Positions 1 through 5,560 of a stretch of 6,244 nucleotides of DNA are shown here, piece after piece. Each line of letters opens with the position of its first letter. Within the stretch, counting starts at the first letter, position 1. The DNA is taken from positions 1 to 6,244 of the forward strand of contig CAZVLE010000144.1 of assembly GCA_964627855.1 (NCBI GenBank), read 5' to 3'. The position numbers and the translations under genes are program-made. This stretch comes from CAZVLE01 sp964627855 (lineage in GTDB: Bacteria > Bacillota > Dethiobacteria > DTU022). A model generated the notes under the pieces. That model had not been told where the DNA came from. It saw nothing but the letters and a program-made list of their open reading frames with translations, and searched no databases.

Positions 1-1
1 T

Positions 2-136
2 GACTTTATTTCCGTTACCGGTCCGCAGAGAAAACTTGCCGCCAACATAGGCTACCTGGCTGTTCCACATGGAGACATGATGATCTCCGGCGCTGCCGGC
101 CTGATCAGGGGAGTGCTAAACCACACATTAGACTAA
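2..136 (+). CDS. C-terminal end of an unrecognised protein (5' truncated)
   Basis: An open frame enters from the left edge and runs 44 codons to a TAA stop at 134-136. The peptide begins DFISVTGPQRKLAANIG, continues through YLAVPHGDMMISGAAGLI and ends GVLNHTLD. It has natural codon use and a Gly/Ala-rich amphipathic end, which looks like the close of a soluble enzyme rather than random sequence. I do not recognise the family. No start or Shine-Dalgarno site is visible because the gene begins outside the window. It is followed by a 166-base gap with its own promoter, so it is probably not co-transcribed with the iron transporter downstream. Confidence 0.6.
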   Translation, partial: DFISVTGPQRKLAANIGYLAVPHGDMMISGAAGLIRGVLNHTLD

Positions 137-184
137 AGTTTCTCCGAACAAGGGCAAGCCTTACAAAGTTTATGTCTTTCCTGG

Positions 185-213
185 TTGACAATTTGATATT
201 AAATTGATAGTAT
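185..213 (+). promoter_or_regulatory. Sigma-A-type promoter for the iron transporter operon
   Basis: A perfect -35 box TTGACA (185-190) is followed, after exactly 17 bases, by TAGTAT (208-213), which matches 4 of 6 positions of the -10 consensus. The spacer and the flanking region are AT-rich. A second -10-like string, TATAGT (215-220), lies just downstream but is badly spaced from the -35. Transcription would start near 220, giving a leader of about 80 bases before the fbpA start, including a run of eight T at 241-248. I saw no convincing Fur box, although iron control would be expected for this operon. Confidence 0.6.
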
Positions 214-251
214 TTATAGTATATAGCTCTGTAGGTGAACTTTTTTTTAAT

Positions 252-263
252 ACTAAAGTTAGT
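252..263 (+). promoter_or_regulatory. Small inverted repeat in fbpA leader, possible operator
   Basis: ACTAA (252-256) and TTAGT (259-263) form a perfect 5-base dyad around AG, some 40 bases downstream of the likely transcription start. The left 9 bases, ACTAAAGTT, also occur at 132-140, and their reverse complement occurs at 329-337 inside the start of fbpA. A metal-responsive repressor site is possible from position and context, but the dyad is short and matches no operator consensus that I can name. Confidence 0.2.
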
Positions 264-302
264 CTATGCTAATAATTAAGATGATAGGAGGAATTCTGGG
301 CT

Positions 303-1346
303 ATGCGAATACAAAAAACATTTTTTATAACTTTAGTCTTTTTCTTAATCCTTCTTTTAACCGGCTGCGCTGCAAATGATGGGGCAGATGAAAACGATCA
401 AGCAGAGCTGGTAGTTTATTCTTCAAGGAATGAAACTTTTGTTAACCAGCTGCTTGAAAAGTTCGAAGAAGATACTGGAATTAAAGTGATGGCTTTGCAT
501 GCAGGAAGCGGAGCGGTTAATCGGATTATTGAAGAAGAGAACAATGTGCGGGCAGATATATTTATATCCAATGATATTGGCGCTTTGGAGCATCTGCGCA
601 TGGAAGGTTTTCTAGAAAGCTACAGCCCTCAGGGAATTGATATGATTGCTTCTCAATATCGGGCCCCAGACAACTCATGGTTTGCGTTATCTGCACGTAC
701 TAGAGTGTTCATGTTCAATAAAGATTTGATTAGCGAAGCAGAAATGCCTAAAACAGTATGGGAATTGACAGATGAAAAATGGCAGGGGCAGTTCGCCATA
801 ACCAGGGGTGGCAATGCAGGGATGATTGCCCATGTATCAGCTCTCCGCTATGAATGGGGTGATCAAAAGACTGCCGAGTGGCTCTCAATAATTAAGGATA
901 ATGCAGGGGCTATTATGGAAGGCCACGGGGATATTCGAAGAGCAGTCGGGGCAGGTGAGTATAAGTTTGGGTTAGTTAATAATTATTATTATCACCAACA
1001 GCTTCTTGAACCGACTAATAACAATGTAGGTGTTATTTATCCCGATCAACGAGATGGGGAAATGGGCGCTGTCGCAAACGGTGCCGGAGTAGCCTTAATT
1101 AAAGGAGGCCCTAACTCAGTTAACGCCCGAATATTCTTAGACTGGATACTGCTACCGGAAAATCAGAGAGAGTTCTCTTACGCTTCCATGGAAGTGCCGA
1201 TCAATCCGGCGATTGAAGCAATCGGTGAGGCAGCTACGATTTCTGATTATAAGGTCCAGGATATGCCCCTAAGTACGCTTGGGGAATATTTTCTTGATAC
1301 ACGAACACTGATAGAACAGGCTGGTCTCGATCTGGAATTAAGATAA
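303..1346 (+). CDS. fbpA: Ferric-iron ABC transporter substrate-binding lipoprotein
   Basis: This 347-residue protein is the extracellular Fe3+-binding component of an FbpABC-type importer. Residues 1-22 are a lipoprotein signal peptide: a basic start, a hydrophobic core, then the lipobox LTGC with the lipidated cysteine at residue 22. The mature N-terminus contains LVVYSSRNE (36-44), typical of the opening strand of iron-binding proteins of the FbpA/FutA group. A tyrosine cluster, NNYYYH (residues 226-231), matches the place where this family ligates iron with adjacent tyrosines, and GAVANGAGVALIKGGPN (255-271) is the usual late conserved block. Length is normal. The start is set by the signal peptide and by TAGGAGG (285-291), at a slightly long 11-base spacing. 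fbpB follows after 37 bases. Sulfate- or phosphonate-type binding proteins are less likely because they lack the tyrosine pair. Confidence 0.93.
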   Translation: MRIQKTFFITLVFFLILLLTGCAANDGADENDQAELVVYSSRNETFVNQLLEKFEEDTGIKVMALHAGSGAVNRIIEEENNVRADIFISNDIGALEHLRMEGFLESYSPQGIDMIASQYRAPDNSWFALSARTRVFMFNKDLISEAEMPKTVWELTDEKWQGQFAITRGGNAGMIAHVSALRYEWGDQKTAEWLSIIKDNAGAIMEGHGDIRRAVGAGEYKFGLVNNYYYHQQLLEPTNNNVGVIYPDQRDGEMGAVANGAGVALIKGGPNSVNARIFLDWILLPENQREFSYASMEVPINPAIEAIGEAATISDYKVQDMPLSTLGEYFLDTRTLIEQAGLDLELR

Positions 1347-1383
1347 ACTGCTACCAGCATCATATTGCATGAGGGGATAAAAC

Positions 1384-2691
1384 ATGTGGAACAAACTTTG
1401 GAAAGGCAATAATCCTGAGCCCATGCTGGTAATTATCGGAGCAGCCACTGCAGCATTTATGGCACTACCGATCGGTTTTGTTATCTGGCGTTCAATGCAA
1501 GCCGGCGCCGATCGTTGGCTTAGTCTGCTCGACTACCGGATCCCCTTTTTGTTAATGAATACTCTGCAGATCACCTTTACCACTACCCTGTTCGCCATAG
1601 TAATTGGAGTATCTCTGGCCTGGCTGGTATATCGCTGTGATACTCCCGGCCGGGGAATCTGGCAATGGCTTTTTGCATTGCCTTTAATGTTACCTCCATA
1701 TGTCGGAGCTGTTTCCTATATCATGGTTTTTGGGCCGGCTGGATGGATAAGGGATGTAACAGGCTCTGTCCCCTTTAACATATACTCTTTCTGGGGCACT
1801 TTACTTGTATTGACTCTATTCAAGTTTCCTTATGTTTTTCTAATCTGTGGGGCTGCAATCCGGGGGATGAATCGTAGTTATGAAGACACCGCCCGCTCAT
1901 TGGGTTTAAACAACTGGGAACTTTTTTGGAAAGTTAATTTCCCTTTTCTGCGCCCGGCTATTGGCGCAGGAGCAATCTTAACTGCTCTTTGTGTTTTATC
2001 CGAGTTTGGTGTTATTGCCATTATGCGTTATAACACTTTTACAACGGCTATATTCTACCAAATGGAGAGTTACGACCGCCTTTCGGCCTCAGTTCTGAGC
2101 ATGGTTTTAATGGTCCTAACACTGCTTTTCTTATGGCTCGAATCACTTAACAGAAGAAAGCAGAAGTATTACCAAACCAGCGGCACATATACTCCACTTG
2201 ATTTAATCAAGCTGGGCAAGTGGAAGGCTCTTTCCATTTTATGGATTAGCCTGATTTTATTTGCTTCTGTAGTTCTTCCGATTGGAATACTGATCTATTG
2301 GTCAGTTTACGGCTTATCTCAGGGAGCACTGGATAGTAGTTTCTGGAACTATACATTAAACAGCATCAAAGTAGCAGGCATTGCGGCTATCGCAAGTATG
2401 ATCTTAGCACTGCCACTAATCTATTTAAAATCCCGCTACCCTTCAGTGCTCTCATCACTTTTTTATAAACTGAGCACTTCCGGGTATGCCCTGCCTGGAG
2501 TTGTTGTAGCCCTGGGCTTAATTTATTTGATAAACTCTTATTTGCCTTGGCTCTATAATACTTTTTTCGTGATCGCAATTGCTTACCTGGTTCGCTTCCT
2601 GCCTCAGGCTTTACAGTATGGCGATGCTTCATTAATCTTATATCACCAAGGATCGATGAAGCAGCCAGGAATCTTGGTTATTCTCCCATGA
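1384..2691 (+). CDS. fbpB: Iron ABC transporter permease, frameshifted N-terminal part
   Basis: This is the first part of a double-domain membrane permease (two fused binding-protein-dependent transport domains). It starts at an ATG behind AGGGG (1372-1376), 37 bases after fbpA. Domain 1 spans about residues 15-255, and its EAA loop, the contact point for the ATPase, reads EDTARSLGLNNWELFWKV at residues 167-184. A polar linker (255-280) leads into domain 2, with hydrophobic segments near 282-306, 328-348, 365-386 and 393-406. The true frame holds through Leu419 (codon 2638-2640); the last 16 residues, from Tyr420 to the TGA at 2689-2691, are out of frame. The rest of domain 2, including its EAA loop, continues in another frame to 2939. 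Restored, the protein would be about 518 residues, normal for FbpB. As written, it lacks the second ATPase contact. Confidence 0.9.
   Translation: MWNKLWKGNNPEPMLVIIGAATAAFMALPIGFVIWRSMQAGADRWLSLLDYRIPFLLMNTLQITFTTTLFAIVIGVSLAWLVYRCDTPGRGIWQWLFALPLMLPPYVGAVSYIMVFGPAGWIRDVTGSVPFNIYSFWGTLLVLTLFKFPYVFLICGAAIRGMNRSYEDTARSLGLNNWELFWKVNFPFLRPAIGAGAILTALCVLSEFGVIAIMRYNTFTTAIFYQMESYDRLSASVLSMVLMVLTLLFLWLESLNRRKQKYYQTSGTYTPLDLIKLGKWKALSILWISLILFASVVLPIGILIYWSVYGLSQGALDSSFWNYTLNSIKVAGIAAIASMILALPLIYLKSRYPSVLSSLFYKLSTSGYALPGVVVALGLIYLINSYLPWLYNTFFVIAIAYLVRFLPQALQYGDASLILYHQGSMKQPGILVILP
2638..2645 (+). other. Apparent one-base deletion (frameshift) in fbpB
   Basis: Upstream frame ends DASLIL (2623-2640). 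Reading from 2643 one frame over gives SPRIDEAARNLGYSP and runs directly into the frame of the 2688 ATG. Adding one base between 2640 and 2641 gives a continuous DASLI-L-x-SPR segment with family-like spacing. No X-XXY-YYZ slippery heptamer is present, so programmed frameshifting is not supported. Confidence 0.8.
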
Positions 2692-2939
2692 AAGTTCTTT
2701 ACAAGGTTATTTCACCGCTTATGGCTCCCGGCCTTTTAGCCGGCGGAGGCCTTGTTTTTGTAAGCGCAATCAAAGAACTGCCCGCAACGTTGCTATTAAG
2801 GCCACCCGGTTTTGATACCCTGGCAGTCAGGGTATGGGTAGAAGCCAGTGAGGCGGTATATCACATGGCTGCCCCGGCAGCACTGCTGATTGTAATTGTT
2901 TCCATAATTCCATTAAAAATTATCTTGAGCCGTTATTAA
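2688..2939 (+). CDS. fbpB: Iron ABC transporter permease, C-terminal part
   Basis: This 83-codon frame is the end of permease domain 2. From its first Met it reads KVLYKVISPLMAPGLLAGGG, the second half of an EAA loop whose first half (DEAARNLG, about 2655-2678) sits in the same frame upstream of the ATG. It continues with KELPATLLLRPPGFDTLAVRVW, a segment strongly typical of iron-type permeases, then a final membrane helix. The ATG overlaps the TGA of the upstream part (ATGA, 2688-2691), so coupled re-initiation is physically possible, but a domain beginning in mid-EAA loop would not fold normally. It is best read as the tail of one gene split by a frameshift. Its stop overlaps the ribosome site of fbpC. 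Confidence 0.85.
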   Translation: MKVLYKVISPLMAPGLLAGGGLVFVSAIKELPATLLLRPPGFDTLAVRVWVEASEAVYHMAAPAALLIVIVSIIPLKIILSRY

Positions 2940-2953
2940 GGTGGTGCTGTAAA

Positions 2954-4012
2954 ATGAAGATAATTGAAATGAAAAACGTAACCAAAACTTACCCGGGCGC
3001 TACGGTGCCTGCTGTTAATAATATAAACCTAACTGCTGACAAAGGTGAGATTATTTCTCTGTTAGGTCCAAGTGGCTGCGGTAAAACAACTATTCTCAGA
3101 ATAATTGCCGGCTTTGAAAGAGCTGAAAAAGGCAGTGTGTTTATTTCCGGCCATCCAGTTGCCGAAGAAGAATTTTGGGTGCCACCTGAAAAACGGGGAG
3201 TGGGAATGGTATTTCAGGATTATGCTTTGTTCCCACACCTGAATGTCTATAATAATATTCTTTTCGGCTATAAAAATACTGACCGGCAAAAACGAGCAAA
3301 AGAGGTTTTAAGGCTGGTAAACCTTAAGGGCTTTGAGAACCGCTACCCTCATCAACTTTCCGGGGGACAGCAGCAAAGGGTGGCTCTGGCCAGAGCTCTG
3401 GCTCGCAGGCCGGAAATCGTTTTACTCGATGAACCGTTTAGTAACCTAGATACTGAATTAAAAGACCAGATGCGATTGGAGCTAAAAAGAATTATTAAGG
3501 ATGCTCAAACAACAGCAATCTTTGTTACCCATGACCAAAAAGATGCACTATCTATATCAGATCGAATTTTTGTTTTAAAGGATGGCACTATCCAGCAGGT
3601 TGGCTCTCCCCGCGAAGTATACCAATACCCGGAAAATGCTTTCGTTGCTACTTTCGTCGGCAGGAGCAATTTACTTAAAGGGAAAATGGCTGAAGATGGC
3701 CAAACTATCATTACAGAAGCTGGAGATTTCCCCTGTTCCCATACTCACGGGCATTTACCGGGCGAAAACGTCCAGATTTCGATCAGGCCTGATGGACTTG
3801 AAATGTGCACTCATGGCAGTATTGCTGGGCAGATTAAAGAATTATCTTACACAGGCGAATCTTATGATGCCACACTGGAAATTGAATGCTCCGGCAATAA
3901 GCACCATATGATGGTTCACATCCACCCTGAAGAAGAAATCACCGTGGGCAGTAAGGCATGCTTCAGGGTGTTGCCTGACTTCGTAGCCGTCGTAGGAAAC
4001 GGGGCGAACTGA
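2954..4012 (+). CDS. fbpC: Ferric-iron ABC transporter ATP-binding protein
   Basis: This 352-residue cytoplasmic ATPase powers the importer. All nucleotide-binding elements are present: Walker A GPSGCGKT (38-45), Q-loop VFQDY with Gln88, signature LSGGQ (135-139), Walker B IVLLDE (155-160), D-loop SNLD (163-166) and switch His193. Residues beyond about 235 form a TOBE-type regulatory domain, as in the FbpC/PotA/MalK group; its IRPDGLEM segment (277-284) is the common conserved stretch. The start lies 14 bases after the fbpB stop, behind AAGGTGGT (2938-2945) at 8-base spacing, so it is translated from the same message. The C-terminal domain is unusually rich in His and Cys (Cys261, His263, 265, 267; Cys285, His287; Cys312, His317, 318, 322, 324). 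The neighbouring FbpA and FbpB set the substrate call as iron; alone, the ATPase could equally serve spermidine or sulfate import. Confidence 0.93.
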   Translation: MKIIEMKNVTKTYPGATVPAVNNINLTADKGEIISLLGPSGCGKTTILRIIAGFERAEKGSVFISGHPVAEEEFWVPPEKRGVGMVFQDYALFPHLNVYNNILFGYKNTDRQKRAKEVLRLVNLKGFENRYPHQLSGGQQQRVALARALARRPEIVLLDEPFSNLDTELKDQMRLELKRIIKDAQTTAIFVTHDQKDALSISDRIFVLKDGTIQQVGSPREVYQYPENAFVATFVGRSNLLKGKMAEDGQTIITEAGDFPCSHTHGHLPGENVQISIRPDGLEMCTHGSIAGQIKELSYTGESYDATLEIECSGNKHHMMVHIHPEEEITVGSKACFRVLPDFVAVVGNGAN

Positions 4013-4023
4013 GCTGTTTCGCC
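4003..4023 (+). terminator. Hairpin across the fbpC stop, weak terminator candidate
   Basis: GGCGAA (4003-4008) pairs perfectly with TTCGCC (4018-4023) around a 9-base loop that contains the fbpC stop codon. Only a short TTTT (4037-4040) follows at a distance, so termination efficiency is doubtful. It is the best candidate for the end of the iron operon. Confidence 0.25.
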
Positions 4024-4119
4024 ACTCGAGCCAGCATTTTCCTTCAAATTATATATACCTTGTCTTGCAAATTGTTGGTAATGTTTTTAGGCAAGTTACC
4101 GGTTGGCCCCAAACAGACC

Positions 4120-4168
4120 AAAGATCCAGCCTACTAAAAGGTATTAGTATTATGGAGGCCTGATCTTT
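4120..4168 (+). repeat. Nested inverted repeat
   Basis: The outer arms are AAAGATC (4120-4126) with GATCTTT (4162-4168). After a two-base mismatch the pairing resumes with GCC (4129-4131) and GGC (4157-4159). The inner stem is TACTAA (4132-4137) with TTAGTA (4144-4149) around AAGGTA, leaving an unpaired TTATGGA on one side. It could form a 49-base RNA hairpin about 115 bases before the BKACE start. There is no T-run after it on the + strand, so it is not a standard terminator. Confidence 0.45.
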
Positions 4169-4271
4169 AAACACTTGACCTCAGTTACACATTATCAGCT
4201 CAGCCTTATTGACTAAATCGCCCCATCATGCCATGATATTGTTATATTTTTCTCTAACCAGGATCGTTCGG

Positions 4272-4278
4272 AGGAGGT
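4272..4278 (+). promoter_or_regulatory. Ribosome binding site that fixes the BKACE start at 4284
   Basis: A perfect AGGAGGT lies 5 bases before the ATG at 4284. This favours that start over the upstream in-frame ATG at 4209, which has no comparable site and would add 25 residues not expected in the family. Confidence 0.75.
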
Positions 4279-4283
4279 TTGCC

Positions 4284-4568
4284 ATGAAGCCTGATTTACT
4301 ATCTACCGACAGGGTAATCATCACTGCAGCGATTACCGGTGGCATCCACGACAAATCGGCTAACCCGGCCTTGCCGATCACTCCTGAAGAACAGGCCCAG
4401 GATTCCTATGATTGTTACAACGCCGGCGCTGCAATTGTTCATATCCAGGCCAGAGACAAAGAAGGGCAGAGTTCAGGCGATGTGGATCTGTATGGCCATA
4501 TAGTTAACCTCATCGGTGAAAATGCCCGATCATCAGGCAGATCGGCAACGGTATCGGAATCCGCATAG
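4284..4568 (+). CDS. Beta-keto acid cleavage enzyme (BKACE/DUF849), N-terminal part
   Basis: This is the N-terminal third of a 3-keto-5-aminohexanoate-cleavage-type enzyme. The family (DUF849, TIM barrel, zinc-dependent) condenses a beta-keto acid with acetyl-CoA to give acetoacetate and a new CoA ester. Visible family features are VIITAAITGG (residues 11-20), NPALPITPEE (27-36) and the metal-binding strand GAAIVHIQARD (48-58). In characterised members the last block normally reads HIHARD, with both His binding zinc; here the second is Gln55 (CAG, 4446-4448). The genuine frame holds to about Glu79 (4518-4520). Beyond this the frame gives a nonsense tail ending at TAG 4566-4568, while the family sequence continues one frame over. 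With one base restored, the whole gene (4284-5164) encodes about 293 residues, close to the usual size. The substrate cannot be assigned. Confidence 0.82.
   Translation: MKPDLLSTDRVIITAAITGGIHDKSANPALPITPEEQAQDSYDCYNAGAAIVHIQARDKEGQSSGDVDLYGHIVNLIGENARSSGRSATVSESA
4518..4525 (+). other. Apparent one-base deletion (frameshift) in the BKACE gene
   Basis: The upstream frame reads GE at 4515-4520, followed by AATGCC. One frame over, from 4523, the sequence reads CPIIRQIGNGIGIRID and runs without a stop into the downstream part. Adding one A to the AAAA run (4519-4522) gives GEKCPII, a natural join. The lesion is therefore most simply a lost A in a short homopolymer. Confidence 0.8.
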
Positions 4569-4588
4569 ATAGCAATAATCAGATTGTC

Positions 4589-5164
4589 ATGCCCTCGCTT
4601 GAAGAAAGGTATAATCTTCTAACTATCAACCCCCAGGCTGAAATGCACACTATCAAAGCGGGCACTTTTGAGTTCAGAACTCATTACGGGGCAACTACGT
4701 TTTACAACCCGATTTCATTTAACGAAGCCTACATTCAGGGCTGCAGAGTGCAAAACATCGGCCTGGAAATTGAAATATACGATTTCAGCCACATTGTTAA
4801 TGTGACCGAGATGGTTGAAAAGGGCACCTTAACGCCGCCTTTGCATGTCAGCCTCGTTTTAGGCATTCGCGGCGGTGCTCCGGCCAGTGGTCGGGTCATG
4901 CTGAACATGCTTGATTCCCTGCCCGAAGGCTCAACCTGGCAGGTTATAGCAGTGGGCCGCCACCACCTGCGCACAACCATGATGGCTATCATGCTGGGCG
5001 GCAATGCCCGGACGGGATTGGAAGACACCCTGTTCTACAGGAGAGGCGAGCCGGCAAAAAGCAATGCCCAGCTTGTTGAAAGAATGGTCCGCCTGGCCCG
5101 TGAAATAGGCAGGGAACCGGCAACAGTCGAAGAAGCAAAAGCGATACTCGATCTTAACCGTTAA
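4589..5164 (+). CDS. Beta-keto acid cleavage enzyme (BKACE/DUF849), C-terminal part
   Basis: This is the remaining two thirds of the same barrel enzyme. Met at 4589 is internal (about residue 103 of the restored protein); the homologous frame actually reaches back to about 4523, and no ribosome site precedes 4589. Typical family blocks are IGLEIEIYDFSHI (restored 159-171), LTPPLHVSLVLGIRGGAP (183-200), LPEGSTWQVIAVGRHHL (213-229) and ARTGLEDTLFYRRG (242-255). The last block keeps the Arg-x3-Glu-Asp spacing of the family active site, where the Glu (restored 247) is the third zinc ligand and the Arg (243) acts in catalysis in the characterised Kce enzyme. The tail LAREIGREPATVEEAKAIL is standard. 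No adjacent gene for lysine or other amino-acid fermentation is visible. Confidence 0.85.
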   Translation: MPSLEERYNLLTINPQAEMHTIKAGTFEFRTHYGATTFYNPISFNEAYIQGCRVQNIGLEIEIYDFSHIVNVTEMVEKGTLTPPLHVSLVLGIRGGAPASGRVMLNMLDSLPEGSTWQVIAVGRHHLRTTMMAIMLGGNARTGLEDTLFYRRGEPAKSNAQLVERMVRLAREIGREPATVEEAKAILDLNR

Positions 5165-5214
5165 AATGTCTCGGCTGCTTTCTCTGAAACCCCTTTTCAA
5201 CCGCTATTTCTTAT

Positions 5215-5230
5215 AGACAATGTCTTTTTT
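5215..5230 (+). terminator. Weak hairpin plus T-run after the BKACE gene
   Basis: AGAC (5215-5218) pairs with GTCT (5222-5225) around AAT, followed immediately by T through 5230. The T-run is good but the stem is only four base pairs, so it is a marginal terminator 50 bases after the BKACE stop. Confidence 0.25.
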
Positions 5231-5329
5231 ACAGCCCGGTCAGGATTTCTGGCTCTGTGCTCTAGTGTTTGGTGTAAATATATTCTAGTTTCGCACGCTA
5301 CAAAGGTACACCCAGGAATATACCAGCCC

Positions 5330-5376
5330 AAATAGCCGAAAGCCCTTTGATACCAAGGAGTTAGGGCTATTTTTTT
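5330..5376 (+). terminator. Rho-independent terminator with two alternative stems
   Basis: A G+C-containing hairpin is followed by seven T (5370-5376). Two pairings compete for the same right arm: AGCCCT (5341-5346) with AGGGCT (5363-5368), or AAATAGCC (5330-5337) with GGCTATTT (5365-5372). Both are perfect. The second encloses a smaller CCTT/AAGG stem. It most simply ends the BKACE transcript, although it lies about 165 bases beyond that stop. It is also about 125 bases upstream of the next reading frame, so an attenuator role is possible but unsupported. Confidence 0.65.
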
Positions 5377-5500
5377 GTTGTTTCGCTGTAATAGTGAGGA
5401 TAGAAGTACACCTTAAATAAACCATCTGGGTGGTAGCAGCTGGCGGATAATTACGATACTCTGAGATTGATAGGTTAACTTTATAAAAGGAGAAGCACAA

Positions 5501-5560
5501 ATGAACGGTCACTATGTACCACCAGGAAGGGAAAAGACAGATGACCTTGATCGCGATTAA
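5501..5560 (+). CDS. Possible 19-residue leader peptide overlapping the 2H gene
   Basis: ATG at 5501 stands 8 bases after a good AAAAGGAG (5485-5492), a better ribosome site than the one before the next gene. It opens a frame of 19 codons (MNGHYVPPGREKTDDLDRD) that stops at TAA 5558-5560, overlapping the first 20 bases of the 2H gene in another frame. It may be a translated leader that couples translation to the gene at 5541. It may also be the original N-terminus of that gene, separated by an indel. The peptide itself has no recognisable motif. Confidence 0.3.
   Translation: MNGHYVPPGREKTDDLDRD

Larger units (their letters stand above)
4013..4283 (+). other. Gene-free region between fbpC and the BKACE gene
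   Basis: No convincing coding sequence lies here on either strand. The frame open from 4209 has no family similarity before 4284 and is only an upstream extension of the next gene. The stretch contains several possible hairpins (for example GGTAA 4077-4081 with TTACC 4096-4100) and the larger nested inverted repeat at 4120-4168. A TTGACC string at 4175-4180 resembles a -35 box, but no properly spaced -10 follows, so the promoter of the BKACE gene is not identified. Confidence 0.5.
5165..5500 (+). other. Gene-free region with terminator and short repeats
   Basis: No supported coding sequence was found on either strand. A reverse-strand frame of 100 codons overlaps the region (5285-5587), but it has no recognisable motif, reaches into the start of the next gene and is judged spurious. 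The region holds a weak hairpin with a T-run at 5215-5230, a good terminator at 5330-5376, and the string GTACACC twice (5306-5312 and 5407-5413). GGTGTA (5271-5276) could also pair with TACACC (5307-5312). No -10/-35 pair with proper spacing was found before the next gene. Confidence 0.5.

Noticed and set aside
185..230. Fur box over the fbpA promoter
   Set aside because: The AT-rich stretch has TTGATA repeats, but alignment to the GATAATGATAATCATTATC consensus is poor.
2632..2645. Programmed -1 frameshift in fbpB
   Set aside because: The direction fits, but there is no slippery heptamer and no obvious stimulatory hairpin, and FbpB permeases are not known to use recoding.
3582..3911. Second + strand frame inside fbpC
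   Set aside because: It overlaps the conserved ATPase and TOBE coding sequence in another frame and has no motif of its own.
4209..4283. Upstream ATG 4209 as the BKACE start
   Set aside because: It lacks a ribosome site, the added residues do not resemble the family, and a perfect AGGAGGT stands before 4284.
5231..5258. ACAGCC/GGCT-C-TGT hairpin as a terminator
   Set aside because: The T-run lies before it on the + strand and an A-run would follow it on the - strand, so it is in the wrong configuration on both strands.
5428..5447. T-box-like string GGGTGGTAGCAG before the 2H gene
   Set aside because: It departs from the GGGTGGNACCGCG consensus, the nearby terminator lies upstream instead of downstream of it, and no Stem I or tRNA-synthetase/amino-acid gene is present.
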